Shown: positions 1 through 7,380 of the stretch, one piece after another
How positions within the stretch are numbered: position 1 is the stretch's first letter
How the letters are laid out: each line of letters starts with the position of its first letter
Assembly (NCBI GenBank): GCA_035560935.1
Contig: DATMYQ010000258.1
Location: 1-16,488 of the forward strand
Reading direction: 5' to 3'
Source: DATMYQ01 sp035560935
Lineage (GTDB): Bacteria; Bacillota; Negativicutes; Sporomusales; Sporomusaceae
DNA length: 16,488 bases
Notes under the pieces: generated by a model
The model's database searches: none
The model's input: the letters and a program-made list of their open reading frames with translations, nothing else
Told to the model about the DNA's origin: nothing
Program-made: the position numbers and the translations under genes

Positions 1-1010
1 GAATAGCTGACAACGTCTTCGCGACGGATTGATTGCTGGCGACACAGAGCTTCCAGCGCATCGTCCATAGTGGTCATGCCGAATTTGCTGCCGGTCTGGA
101 TCATTGACAACAATTGATGTGTATTGCCCTCCCGGATCAAATTCCGTACCGCCGGTGTCGCGATCAAAATTTCCAGCGCCGCCACCTGGCCGCCACCATT
201 TCGCGGAATCAATTGCTGGGCAATCACGCCTTGCAGTACTCCGGCCAATTGCACTCGGATTTGTTGCTGTTGATCTGCCGGAAACTGATCCACCATTCGT
301 TCCACTGCACCGCCAGCGCTGGCCGTATGAAGAGTGGACAGTACCAAATGACCGGTTTCTGCAGCCGTCAATGCAATCGCCGTCGTGTCCCGGTCCCGCA
401 TTTCACCCACCATAATCACATCCGGGTCCTGGCGCAGTGCCCCGCGTAATCCGGCAGCAAAGGAAGCGGCATCCCCCGGAATCTCCCGTTGATGTATCAC
501 GGCCCGCCGATGCCGGTGTAGAAATTCCACCGGATCCTCTAACGTAATAATATGACAATTTCGCTCCCGGTTGATCTGCTCCACCATAGCAGCCAAAGTG
601 GTGGATTTCCCACTGCCGGAAGGGCCTGTCACCAATACCAGCCCGCGCCGCAAACGGCTCATTCGGGCAACGATGTCCGGATACGCCATTTCAGCCAGCG
701 TAAGAATGCGGTCCTGGATAATTCGCAAAGCCAACGCCAATTGTCCCTGCTGGCGGAACGCATGAATACGAAAACGCCCCACTCCCCCCAATGTACAGGA
801 AAAATCGCACTGTCCCTGTTGTTGATATTCTTCTTGTTGTGATGCTTGTGCGATTTCCTGCCAAAAAACAGCAAGGTCCTCCGCCGTCAGCGCAGAACCT
901 TCTTCATAAACCAACCCGCCATCCACCCGGAAAACCGGTGGACAACCCGGCGTCAAATGCACATCTGATGCCTGATTGTCCACGGCCCGGCGCAATATCG
1001 TACGCAACAC
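1..1010 (-). CDS. pilT: Type IV pilus retraction ATPase PilT (3' end cut by the window edge)
   Basis: Hexameric cytoplasmic ATPase that retracts type IV pili and drives twitching. About 336 codons are visible and the frame is still open at position 1. The N-terminal ASDVHL...RVDG block (about residues 14-31) is followed by Walker A GPSGSGKST (129-137), Asp box ITLEDPVEF, Walker B DPDVIMVGEMRD and His box GHLVLSTLHT. The C-terminal AVRNLIREGNTHQ is the PilT signature (AIRNLIRE) and separates it from PilB. The start is chosen as GTG at 1010, or TTG three bases later, because a GGGGGAA purine-rich site lies directly upstream and no ATG fits. It begins 16 nt after the pilB stop, so the two are surely cotranscribed. 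pilC and pilin genes probably follow to the left, but that is not visible here. Confidence 0.94.
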   Translation of the reverse strand, partial: MLRTILRRAVDNQASDVHLTPGCPPVFRVDGGLVYEEGSALTAEDLAVFWQEIAQASQQEEYQQQGQCDFSCTLGGVGRFRIHAFRQQGQLALALRIIQDRILTLAEMAYPDIVARMSRLRRGLVLVTGPSGSGKSTTLAAMVEQINRERNCHIITLEDPVEFLHRHRRAVIHQREIPGDAASFAAGLRGALRQDPDVIMVGEMRDRDTTAIALTAAETGHLVLSTLHTASAGGAVERMVDQFPADQQQQIRVQLAGVLQGVIAQQLIPRNGGGQVAALEILIATPAVRNLIREGNTHQLLSMIQTGSKFGMTTMDDALEALCRQQSIRREDVVSY

Positions 1011-1026
1011 CCCTCTTCCCCCTTCG

Positions 1027-2703
1027 TCAAAACTCTTCATACGCCACCCGCATCACTTCCGCCAGGCTGGTCTGTCCGGCCATCGCCTTGGAAATTCCAT
1101 CCTGCCGTAAGGGTATCATTCCCTCCTTACAGGCAATAGCCATCAATCGTTCGCCATTCTCCCGGCGCAATACAGCTTCCCGTATCGCCGCCGACATCAC
1201 CATGACCTCCTGAATCGCCATTCGGCCGCGGTAACCGGTCATGCCGCACTGCGAACAGCCCCGACCCCTAAACAACGTAATGGAATCCTGGGGTCCTGCC
1301 TTAATAAACGCCCGTTCGCCTCCCAGTATCTCCGGAACATAACTTTCGCGGCAATCCGGACAAATTTTCCGCACCAGTCTTTGCGCTACAACGCCTCGCA
1401 GCGAAGAACCAATCAGAAAAGGTTCTATCTCCATATTCAACAACCGAATAATGGCACCGACCGCATCATTCGTGTGCAGCGTGCTAAACACCAGATGTCC
1501 GGTCAACGCAGCGCGGATGGCAATATTCGCCGTTGTATTGTCACGAATCTCTCCCACCATAATGATGTCGGGATCCTGGCGCAATAGGGAACGTAAACCA
1601 TCGGCGAAATCCAATCCAATCTTTGGATTCACCTGCAGTTGGCTCACACCCTCCAGCCGATATTCAACAGGGTCTTCTACCGTGACCGTGTTGGTCTCTA
1701 TCGTATTCACTTCCAGCAAAGAGGCATACAGTGTCGTCGTTTTTCCCGAACCGGTGGGTCCCGTCAGCAAAACCATTCCCTGCCCATGGCGGTACAGTTG
1801 CTGATACCGTTCCAAATTTACGGCATTAAAACCCAACCGCTCTATCTGCAGCGACATCGTATTTCTGTCCAGTATCCGCAGCACAATAGTCTCACCATGA
1901 ATTGTCGGCAAAACGGACACACGGATATCCACGTCCCGGTCCATTTCCCGAACTCGGATCCGGCCATCCTGTGGCAGACGTTTCTCCGTGATGTCCAATT
2001 CGCTCATGATTTTAATCCGCGACAACATAGCTGCCCGTGCATGTCGGGGAAAGTGAGCCACTTCCCGCAACATGCCGTCAATTCGAAACCGCACCCTCAA
2101 CTGCTGCTCCTGGGATTCGATATGAATATCACTGGCCTCTTCCCGGATAGCCTGGCTGATTAGCGAGTGCACAATACTGACTACCGGCGCGTTTTCCTCC
2201 ACGACCGTCATGGAACTCTTTTCTCCCTCGTCTCCCGGCAGTTGCTGCACGGCCGCCTCCACTCGCTGTCGCACCCCATAGGACTGGAGGAGGGCCTGAC
2301 GAATATCTTTTTCACTGGCAATCACCGGTTCCACTTCGCAGCCCGTTGCCATCCGGATATCATCCATGGCAAAAAAATTCGTCGGGTCCACCATGGCCAG
2401 CATCAATTTGCGTCCTTCTTTTTTCACCGGTGCCACGTGATAGCGTTCCGCCAAGGAAAGAGGTACCAGTGCCGCCACTTCCGGCGGTATTGTCATCTCC
2501 GCCAGTTCTATATGCGCCAATCCCAGTTGATATTCCAACAGCGCCATCATATTTTCTTCCGTCATATAGCCGAGATCAATAAGAACCTTGCCCAACCGTT
2601 CCCCGGTTTTCTTTTGCAGACTCAGGCCGCGCTCCAGTTGTTCCGGCGTCAGGCGTCCCGATTCCAGCAGTAAGTCTCCCAACCGTTTTCGCGTTTTCAG
2701 CAT
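1027..2703 (-). CDS. pilB: Type IV pilus assembly ATPase PilB / GspE family, with MshEN-like N domain
   Basis: Extension motor of type IV pili (GspE/PulE family), 558 aa, a usual length. Residues about 7-60 carry two RLG..L...G.L repeats typical of MshEN domains, which bind c-di-GMP in characterised members. Next come the N2 domain (ASDIHIE, about 190-195), Walker A GPTGSGKT (315-322), Asp box TVEDPVEY (341-348), Walker B DPDIIMVGEIRD (377-388) and His box GHLVFSTLHT (402-411). A tetracysteine zinc motif (C448, C451, C483, C486) is characteristic of PilB/GspE and absent from PilT. The ATG has an AAAGGGGGAG ribosome site 4-5 nt upstream. It lies 55 nt downstream of aroE with no visible terminator, and pilT follows 16 nt later. 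A GspE of a type II secretion system is the alternative, but the adjacent pilT argues for pili. Confidence 0.95.
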   Translation of the reverse strand: MLKTRKRLGDLLLESGRLTPEQLERGLSLQKKTGERLGKVLIDLGYMTEENMMALLEYQLGLAHIELAEMTIPPEVAALVPLSLAERYHVAPVKKEGRKLMLAMVDPTNFFAMDDIRMATGCEVEPVIASEKDIRQALLQSYGVRQRVEAAVQQLPGDEGEKSSMTVVEENAPVVSIVHSLISQAIREEASDIHIESQEQQLRVRFRIDGMLREVAHFPRHARAAMLSRIKIMSELDITEKRLPQDGRIRVREMDRDVDIRVSVLPTIHGETIVLRILDRNTMSLQIERLGFNAVNLERYQQLYRHGQGMVLLTGPTGSGKTTTLYASLLEVNTIETNTVTVEDPVEYRLEGVSQLQVNPKIGLDFADGLRSLLRQDPDIIMVGEIRDNTTANIAIRAALTGHLVFSTLHTNDAVGAIIRLLNMEIEPFLIGSSLRGVVAQRLVRKICPDCRESYVPEILGGERAFIKAGPQDSITLFRGRGCSQCGMTGYRGRMAIQEVMVMSAAIREAVLRRENGERLMAIACKEGMIPLRQDGISKAMAGQTSLAEVMRVAYEEF

Positions 2704-2758
2704 CGCTCTCCCCCTTTATTTCCATGCAAACATTTTATTGGCATACGCTCAAGCATAC

Positions 2759-3643
2759 TTACAGGCCGGTCAGTGCCGCCTTTAACGCCTCCTGCATCCT
2801 CTGGCGCGGTGCTTCTTGTCCGGTCCACAATTGATAAGCTAAAATCCCCTGCTCCAGCAACATACCGTCACCGCTGACCACTTGATGCCCCCTGGCCTGG
2901 GCCCGCTCTAAAAAACGGGTTACCCGCGGATTATAAACCAAATCACACACCACGGCCGCTGGCGCCAATGCCGCCCAGTCCACCGGTGGTTCCTTCGTTA
3001 CCTCCGGCGACATCCCCAACGGCGTACTGTTAACCAACAGGCTGCAGTCTGCCAAACTCCGGTTCAATACCGAATCCTGCCAACCACAAAGAGTAATATT
3101 GGCCATTTGATTAAAGGATGCCGCCAGCTCCTGTCCCCGCTCCGGTGTCCGTGCCACCACCGTGAGTTTTCGGCATCCGGCAACCACCAAACCGGCGACC
3201 ACCGCCCGGGCGGCACCACCAGCACCCAGCACTACGGCACTCTTACCCTGCATCGTTCGCAAACTGGCCGGCAGTGCCGCCATAAAGCCGCCCGCATCCG
3301 TATTATGGCCAGTCACCCGCCCTTCCCGGAAAACCAAAGTGTTCACCGCTCCCGCCAGCCGGGCGTCTTCCGCAATATCATCCAAATATTCCTGGATCGC
3401 AATTTTATGGGGTATCGTCACATTGGCGCCCATAAAGCCCAATGCTTTCATTCCCATAACGGCTGCGGACAGCTGCTCCGGTGCCACCGGAAATGCCAGA
3501 TAAACACAGTTCTGACCGCCTGCGGCAAAAGCTGCATTCTGCATTATCGGCGACAAAGAATGCCCGAGAGGCCAGCCGAGAATTCCCAGCGTCCGCGTCC
3601 GGCTGCTAATTTGTGGTTTGCCCTCGCTCTGCGCATGTTTCAT
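2759..3643 (-). CDS. aroE: Shikimate dehydrogenase (NADP+)
   Basis: Reduces 3-dehydroshikimate to shikimate with NADPH in aromatic amino acid synthesis; cytoplasmic. With the start used here (294 aa) the sequence shows the shikimate-binding SLS (29-31), NVTIPHK with the catalytic Lys80, AGAVNT (98-102), the Asp of NTDAGGF (Asp116), the Rossmann loop GAGGAA (140-145), VNSTPLGM, and the terminal GDGMLLEQGILAYQLWTG block. A longer reading starts at 3664, but its ATG has no ribosome site. The ATG at 3643 overlaps the yqeG stop in a TAATG junction, and AAAGAGG sits 9 nt before it, so coupled re-initiation there is preferred. pilB follows after 55 nt. Confidence 0.95.
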   Translation of the reverse strand: MKHAQSEGKPQISSRTRTLGILGWPLGHSLSPIMQNAAFAAGGQNCVYLAFPVAPEQLSAAVMGMKALGFMGANVTIPHKIAIQEYLDDIAEDARLAGAVNTLVFREGRVTGHNTDAGGFMAALPASLRTMQGKSAVVLGAGGAARAVVAGLVVAGCRKLTVVARTPERGQELAASFNQMANITLCGWQDSVLNRSLADCSLLVNSTPLGMSPEVTKEPPVDWAALAPAAVVCDLVYNPRVTRFLERAQARGHQVVSGDGMLLEQGILAYQLWTGQEAPRQRMQEALKAALTGL

Positions 3644-4182
3644 TACATCCAACCTCTTTCGCATATTTTTTTAACAATTTCGCACTCCAGTCGCCGAATA
3701 ATGCGGCTTCCTATCAATACTTTCGCCGGTAACGGCGCAACCCAGACAGTGTACATACGCAACCGATTGCCGCCCAATACATCGGTCAACAGTTGATCGC
3801 CCACTACCGCTATCGCCGCCGGTTCCAACCCCATGGAAGCCGCCGCCCTTAAAAAACCGCCGCCCGAGGGTTTGTACGCCCGCGACACATAATGCATTTG
3901 CTGCGGCCCGGCAAATGCCGCCACTCTTTTCTTGCGGTTATTAGACACAATGGCCATAGCAAATCCCTTTTTTTTCACTTCTTGCAACCATTGAATAATT
4001 TCAGGCGGCATGCAATGACTATCCCAGGGTATCAGCGTATTATCCAAATCAAAAATAATCCCCCGTATCCCTTGAATTTGCAGTATCGCCAAATCCAGTT
4101 CCCGCAAATCTCCCAGCCGTTGCCGCGGAGTCAAAAGTGCCAGCAGCCGCCCCATTCGATCTTTTGTTGTGTCCTTTGTCAT
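3643..4182 (-). CDS. yqeG: YqeG-family HAD phosphatase (class IIIA)
   Basis: Predicted cytoplasmic HAD-superfamily phosphatase of 179 aa, normal for the YqeG family. Motif I is DLDNTL (Asp45 nucleophile, Asp47), motif II is VSNN (Ser80), Lys104 in RAYKPSGGGF fits motif III, and motif IV is VGDQLLTD (Asp129, Asp134). The physiological substrate of the family is not settled; homologues resemble mitochondrial phosphatidylglycerophosphate phosphatase, which is an analogy only. Its ATG overlaps the stop of the upstream gene by 4 nt (ATGA), and its TAA overlaps the aroE start by 1 nt, so all three are translationally coupled. The pairing of yqeG with aroE is common in Firmicutes. Confidence 0.93.
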   Translation of the reverse strand: MTKDTTKDRMGRLLALLTPRQRLGDLRELDLAILQIQGIRGIIFDLDNTLIPWDSHCMPPEIIQWLQEVKKKGFAMAIVSNNRKKRVAAFAGPQQMHYVSRAYKPSGGGFLRAAASMGLEPAAIAVVGDQLLTDVLGGNRLRMYTVWVAPLPAKVLIGSRIIRRLECEIVKKICERGWM

Positions 4183-4856
4183 AAAAGCACCGGAAGCTCC
4201 GCTTCATATTTTCCCTGTAAATAGCGAATGTACACCCGTTGCCGCTGATACTCGCCGGTCTCTCCCCCCTGGACATTCAGTTGTGGAACATAATATTCCA
4301 CAAACAGGATACCTCCTTTTACGCCAAAATACGGATATCGTTTCGAAAGAGAATTTTCCAGTAAATTCTTTGATTGTAAAAGCATTGAAGGTTTTGTTTC
4401 GCCATCGGTAATACCGAGAATTTTCACATCAGTCATACTCCCCCAGGCGCCGCCGGCGGCAACAACCGCAATATCCGTCCGCTCGCTGTCGGGCCGGCGG
4501 ATCCGGATTACACTGGCAACTGTTCCTTCCAGCGTGGTAGTGAACAGGCTTTCCCCACCCGCCAAGCGAATTTCCAGCGCCGCTCCGTTGGCAGCAACCC
4601 CGCCATTTTGCCGCACAACCAGATCAGCGGTCACTTCCCGGGAAAACGGGATCCGGTTAGCCATAAGCCCCATGACCGGGGAACGCGAATCCAGCAAATA
4701 CTCTGCTTCCGAAGCCGCCACCGAGCGGCCCATTGCCATCCATAGCAGCAGCGCACCCAGGAAAAGTGTGCAAAACCTGCTGCGCGACATCGTCGCTATA
4801 TCTTTCACCACACACAAGCCCAAGCATTGTTCAGACCGACCCAACAATCGTATCAC
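4179..4856 (-). CDS. Exported protein of unknown function, first large gene of the yqeG-aroE-pilBT operon
   Basis: Family not recognised. The longest reading is 225 aa from a GTG at 4856. Residues 23-48 of that reading (MSRSRF, then the hydrophobic TLFLGALLLWMAMG, then VAASEA) look like a signal peptide with cleavage near VAA-SEA, so an internal ATG at 4790 may be the true start (203 aa). That ATG has only a weak ribosome site, whereas the GTG overlaps a short upstream ORF by 4 nt. The mature part is about 175 residues, with no lipobox, no further membrane span and no cysteine, and is rich in small, beta-prone residues. The end overlaps yqeG by 4 nt. A cell-surface or pilus-associated role is possible from position only. 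Confidence 0.75.
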   Translation of the reverse strand: MIRLLGRSEQCLGLCVVKDIATMSRSRFCTLFLGALLLWMAMGRSVAASEAEYLLDSRSPVMGLMANRIPFSREVTADLVVRQNGGVAANGAALEIRLAGGESLFTTTLEGTVASVIRIRRPDSERTDIAVVAAGGAWGSMTDVKILGITDGETKPSMLLQSKNLLENSLSKRYPYFGVKGGILFVEYYVPQLNVQGGETGEYQRQRVYIRYLQGKYEAELPVLL

Positions 4857-4909
4857 CCCATCCGTAAGCTATTGATATTATGTATCTGATTCATGACGGC
4901 AGCGCTCAT
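4853..4909 (-). CDS. Possible 18-aa leader peptide ahead of the exported-protein operon
   Basis: An ATG at 4909 opens an 18-codon ORF (MSAAVMNQIHNINSLRMG) that ends in TGA overlapping the GTG at 4856 (GTGA, 4-nt overlap). The strongest ribosome site of this region, AGGAGG (4912-4917 on the plus strand as CCTCCT), lies only 2 nt before this ATG, closer than ideal. No other start is better placed for that site. The overlap suggests coupling of the next gene to translation of the leader. No regulatory codon run is obvious. It may be non-coding. Confidence 0.35.
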   Translation of the reverse strand: MSAAVMNQIHNINSLRMG

Positions 4910-4945
4910 TTCCTCCTGGTATCCCCCTGTGCGGCAAAAAAACAT

Positions 4946-4974
4946 TTGCGTTTAACGTGACTTTGGCATATAAT
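4946..4974 (+). promoter_or_regulatory. Sigma-A promoter of the small membrane protein gene
   Basis: TTGCGT (4946-4951) and a perfect TATAAT (4969-4974) are separated by 17 nt. Transcription would start near 4981, giving a leader of about 40 nt before the ribosome site at 5009-5013. It lies in the region divergent from the leftward pil/aroE operon, so the two promoters probably overlap. A 5-bp inverted repeat TTGCG/CGCAA (4946-4950, 4975-4979) brackets it. Confidence 0.75.
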
Positions 4975-5020
4975 CGCAACCATAAGGAAGCACAGCTTCA
5001 CGAGAACAGGAGAAATGCCA

Positions 5021-5110
5021 ATGGAACAGTATATGGGCGACATAGGCGTGTTGTTTGCCATCATACTGGTATTTTTGTATATGAGCTGGAATAGTTTTTT
5101 CCCGGAATAA
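5021..5110 (+). CDS. 29-residue single-span membrane protein, unknown function
   Basis: Short gene, not recognised as any named small protein. The ATG at 5021 has AGGAG 7 nt upstream (5009-5013). A second in-frame ATG at 5015 would be too close to that site. The peptide begins MEQYMGDIG, continues with one hydrophobic helix of about 17 residues (VLFAIILVFLYMSW) and ends NSFFPE. Acidic residues lie at both ends. It is the only plus-strand gene in the window, and it stands alone with a consensus promoter (4946-4974) and a terminator 22 nt after the stop, which argues that it is real. Possible roles are a small subunit of a membrane complex or a hydrophobic type I toxin; neither can be shown here. 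Confidence 0.7.
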   Translation: MEQYMGDIGVLFAIILVFLYMSWNSFFPE

Positions 5111-5132
5111 AAAAACAAAAGAATGACCCGTT

Positions 5133-5197
5133 CCTCTAAAATAAAAACAGGCAGCGTGCGGAGCCTTCCGTTACGTTGCCTGTTTTTATTTTAGAGG
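5133..5197. terminator. Very long bidirectional intrinsic terminator
   Basis: A perfect 21-bp inverted repeat (arms 5133-5153 and 5177-5197) extends inward by a G-T pair plus three more pairs, and a further CGGA/TCCG mini-stem (5159-5162 with 5167-5170) caps the loop. Both strands carry a run of A before and of T in and after the stem (TGTTTTTATTTT), so it can stop transcripts from the small plus-strand gene and from the convergent HD-domain gene. The right arm touches the HD gene stop codon at 5198. Confidence 0.92.
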
Positions 5198-5764
5198 TTA
5201 GACCAGCGGATACTCCTGATACTCCGGCAACTTCACCGCCGCCGCCAGCGCAGCGGCAACAAAAGCGGCATGATCAGAAAACTCCACTCCCAGATCCCGG
5301 GCACTATCCAGCATGGTTTCCCGGTTTACCGCCCGGGCAAACGCTTTGTCTTTCATTTTTTTCATAATTGATTTCACTTCCAAATTATCCAGGCTCTTAT
5401 CCGGTCGCACCAGGGCGCAGGCAATAACGAACCCGGTCAGTTCATCCACTGCCAGCAGGGTTTTTTGCAGCAACGTCCGTTCCGGTTCCCACTCCCGGGC
5501 ATGTGACTCCACATTGATAACAAACGCCGCATCATATCCCTCTGCCTGCAAAATTTCCCGGGCATGATGCGGATGGTCGTCAGGAAATTTTTCAAAATCC
5601 ACATCGTGAAGCAGTCCCACGGCGCCCCAGTATTCCGGGTCCTCGCCAAACTTCCCGGCATAAGCCCGCATGGCGATCTCCACCGCCAGACAGTGCTTCA
5701 AAAGCACTTCGCTCGTCACCTGGCTGTTTAAAACCTTCCAGGCTTTTTCTCTCTCCAGTCCCAT
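5198..5764 (-). CDS. HD-domain (HDIG-type) putative phosphohydrolase
   Basis: Predicted cytoplasmic metal-dependent phosphohydrolase, 188 aa. The HD core is visible: His24 (LLKHCLAVE), the paired His53-Asp54 in GLLHDVDFEKFP, a His-rich stretch DDHPHHA (62-68), His88 and Asp107 (LAVDELTGF). The family covers proteins annotated only as 'HD domain' or 'HDIG' hydrolases; the substrate is unknown. The ATG has AAAGGAGAG about 7 nt upstream. It is the last gene of the ABC transporter cluster, 52 nt after the permease with no terminator between, so it is probably cotranscribed, and it ends at the shared terminator. A direct link to metal transport is not shown. Confidence 0.88.
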   Translation of the reverse strand: MGLEREKAWKVLNSQVTSEVLLKHCLAVEIAMRAYAGKFGEDPEYWGAVGLLHDVDFEKFPDDHPHHAREILQAEGYDAAFVINVESHAREWEPERTLLQKTLLAVDELTGFVIACALVRPDKSLDNLEVKSIMKKMKDKAFARAVNRETMLDSARDLGVEFSDHAAFVAAALAAAVKLPEYQEYPLV

Positions 5765-5816
5765 GTCAACACTCTCCTTTATCTTCCAGTGCTGCCGTCT
5801 CTACCGGCGGTACTTG

Positions 5817-6632
5817 TTATTTCATCCGGCGCTGCACCGACCGCATTAGGCTCACCAGCACATAAATCACTACGGTTGTCATAATGACGGCCCCTCCGGG
5901 AGCCACATTACCATAAAAAGAAATGACCAGGCCAATGGTAACCGCGATCAGTGCAATCAGCACAGCTACAAATAATGTCGTTTTAAATCCCTTACCAAAT
6001 AAATCCGCCGCTGCCACCGGAATCACCATCATCGCGCTGACCAGCAGAACCCCGACCACCATCATTCCCACCACAACTACAATCGCTGTCAACAAACTGA
6101 GAATCATACTGATCCAGCCGGTAGAAATTCCGGAAACCCGGGCTACATCTTCATCAAAGGATAGCAGCACCAGCTGATCAAACAGCCGCCAGATCACGGT
6201 CCCCGCTACCAGTGCACAAATACTCATCAGAACAATATCCGGTCCGGACACTGTCAAAATACTGCCAAAGAGAAAACCCAACAGTCCGGCGCTGGGCATC
6301 CGGGTGACCGAACTGAAAATAATCGCCATCGCCAAGCCGCTGTAAAAAATCAATGCCAGACTGACATCCGCATGCTCCGCCTGCCGGCGCCGAATCCATT
6401 CAATACCTGCGGCTCCGGCCAAAGTAAACACCAAGGCTCCGGCCAATGGATAAATACCCGCCAAATAGCCTCCCGTAACCCCGGCAAACGCCACATGCCC
6501 CAAACCATCACCGATCAGCGACTGTTTACGGACAACGATAAACATCCCCAGCATTGGGCAGACAGTCGCCACAATCCACCCGGCCAGCAATGCCCGCCAC
6601 ATGAAATCATACTCAAGCAGCTCAATCCCCAT
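5817..6632 (-). CDS. znuB: Metal (Zn/Mn-type) ABC transporter permease, ZnuB/MntB family
   Basis: Integral membrane permease of the ABC-3 family that imports zinc or manganese, 271 aa. It has several hydrophobic helices along its length. Family-typical features are MLGMFIVVRKQSLIGDGLGHVAFAGV (about 27-52) and the later VSAMMVIPVAAADLFGK segment near residues 198-214. The start ATG at 6632 lies inside the end of the ATPase gene (11-nt overlap), with a GGCAGGGGGGAAA purine tract as ribosome site. No substrate-binding protein gene (ZnuA-like) is next to it in this window. Whether the metal is Zn or Mn cannot be read from the permease; the symbol gives the family only. Confidence 0.9.
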   Translation of the reverse strand: MGIELLEYDFMWRALLAGWIVATVCPMLGMFIVVRKQSLIGDGLGHVAFAGVTGGYLAGIYPLAGALVFTLAGAAGIEWIRRRQAEHADVSLALIFYSGLAMAIIFSSVTRMPSAGLLGFLFGSILTVSGPDIVLMSICALVAGTVIWRLFDQLVLLSFDEDVARVSGISTGWISMILSLLTAIVVVVGMMVVGVLLVSAMMVIPVAAADLFGKGFKTTLFVAVLIALIAVTIGLVISFYGNVAPGGAVIMTTVVIYVLVSLMRSVQRRMK

Positions 6633-7380
6633 CGCTGTTTCCCCCCTGCCCCGCTACCGTGCTGTAATACCATAGATGCGGATTTTGCAAATGTTGGGAA
6701 CGAAATTCGTTGTTTCCGCCAAAGTAGCAAAGTCCCCGGTCAATACAGGCCACATGGGAAGCGGTCCGGGTCGCGTTATCGATATCATGCGAAACCATAA
6801 TGACCGTAATACCCAGCGTACGATTCAGTTGCCCCAGCAATTCATAAATTTTGGCACTGGCCGCATAGTCAATACCGCTGGTCGGTTCATCCAACAAGAG
6901 CAGTTGCGGGTTGCTGGCCAACGCCCTGGCCACCATGACCCGTTGCTGTTCCCCGCCGGATAATTCACCAATCCGACGGTGCCGAAAGCGTTCAGCCCCC
7001 ACCAATTCCAGCATATGATCCACAATATGCCGGGAACCCTGCCGGCTAAGACTGCGCCCCCGGCCCCCAGCCACCAGCCCCAGTGCGACAACATCCTCGG
7101 CCGTGGCGGGAAAGCCCTGGGTATTGCGGCCATAATGTTGCGGTACATAACCGATCATCCCCTGTTGCTGTGCTTTCTCCGGCGCCGCGCCGTCAATCAC
7201 TATTTGCCCGGTTTGCGGTTGCAGCAAACCGGCAATCATCCGCAATAACGTACTCTTGCCCGCACCGTTGGGACCGACAACCACCACAAAGCAGCCGGCG
7301 GAAATATCCAAATTAATAGTATCAAGCACTGGCATCCCGTGATAAGCAAAGGACACTTGTTTCAAGCAAACTTCACACAT
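6622..7380 (-). CDS. znuC: Metal (Zn/Mn-type) ABC transporter ATP-binding protein, ZnuC family
   Basis: Cytoplasmic ATPase that powers the neighbouring ABC-3 permease, 252 aa. Walker A GPNGAGKST is at 36-44, the Q-loop at Gln81 (YVPQH), the signature LSGGEQQRV at 140-148, Walker B LLLLDEP at 160-166 with catalytic Glu165, and the H-loop at His198 (MVSHD). The protein opens MCEVCLKQ, giving a CxxC at its extreme N-terminus, unusual for the family though perhaps without meaning. Its ATG overlaps the end of the exporter gene by 8 nt with GGAGG 5 nt upstream, and its stop overlaps the permease start by 11 nt, so the three are translationally coupled. Confidence 0.93.
   Translation of the reverse strand: MCEVCLKQVSFAYHGMPVLDTINLDISAGCFVVVVGPNGAGKSTLLRMIAGLLQPQTGQIVIDGAAPEKAQQQGMIGYVPQHYGRNTQGFPATAEDVVALGLVAGGRGRSLSRQGSRHIVDHMLELVGAERFRHRRIGELSGGEQQRVMVARALASNPQLLLLDEPTSGIDYAASAKIYELLGQLNRTLGITVIMVSHDIDNATRTASHVACIDRGLCYFGGNNEFRSQHLQNPHLWYYSTVAGQGGNSDGD

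Noticed and set aside
4906..5118. Minus-strand 70-codon frame covering the small membrane protein gene
   Set aside because: It runs through the promoter and gene on the other strand and its start has no ribosome site; the plus-strand 29-aa gene explains the region better.
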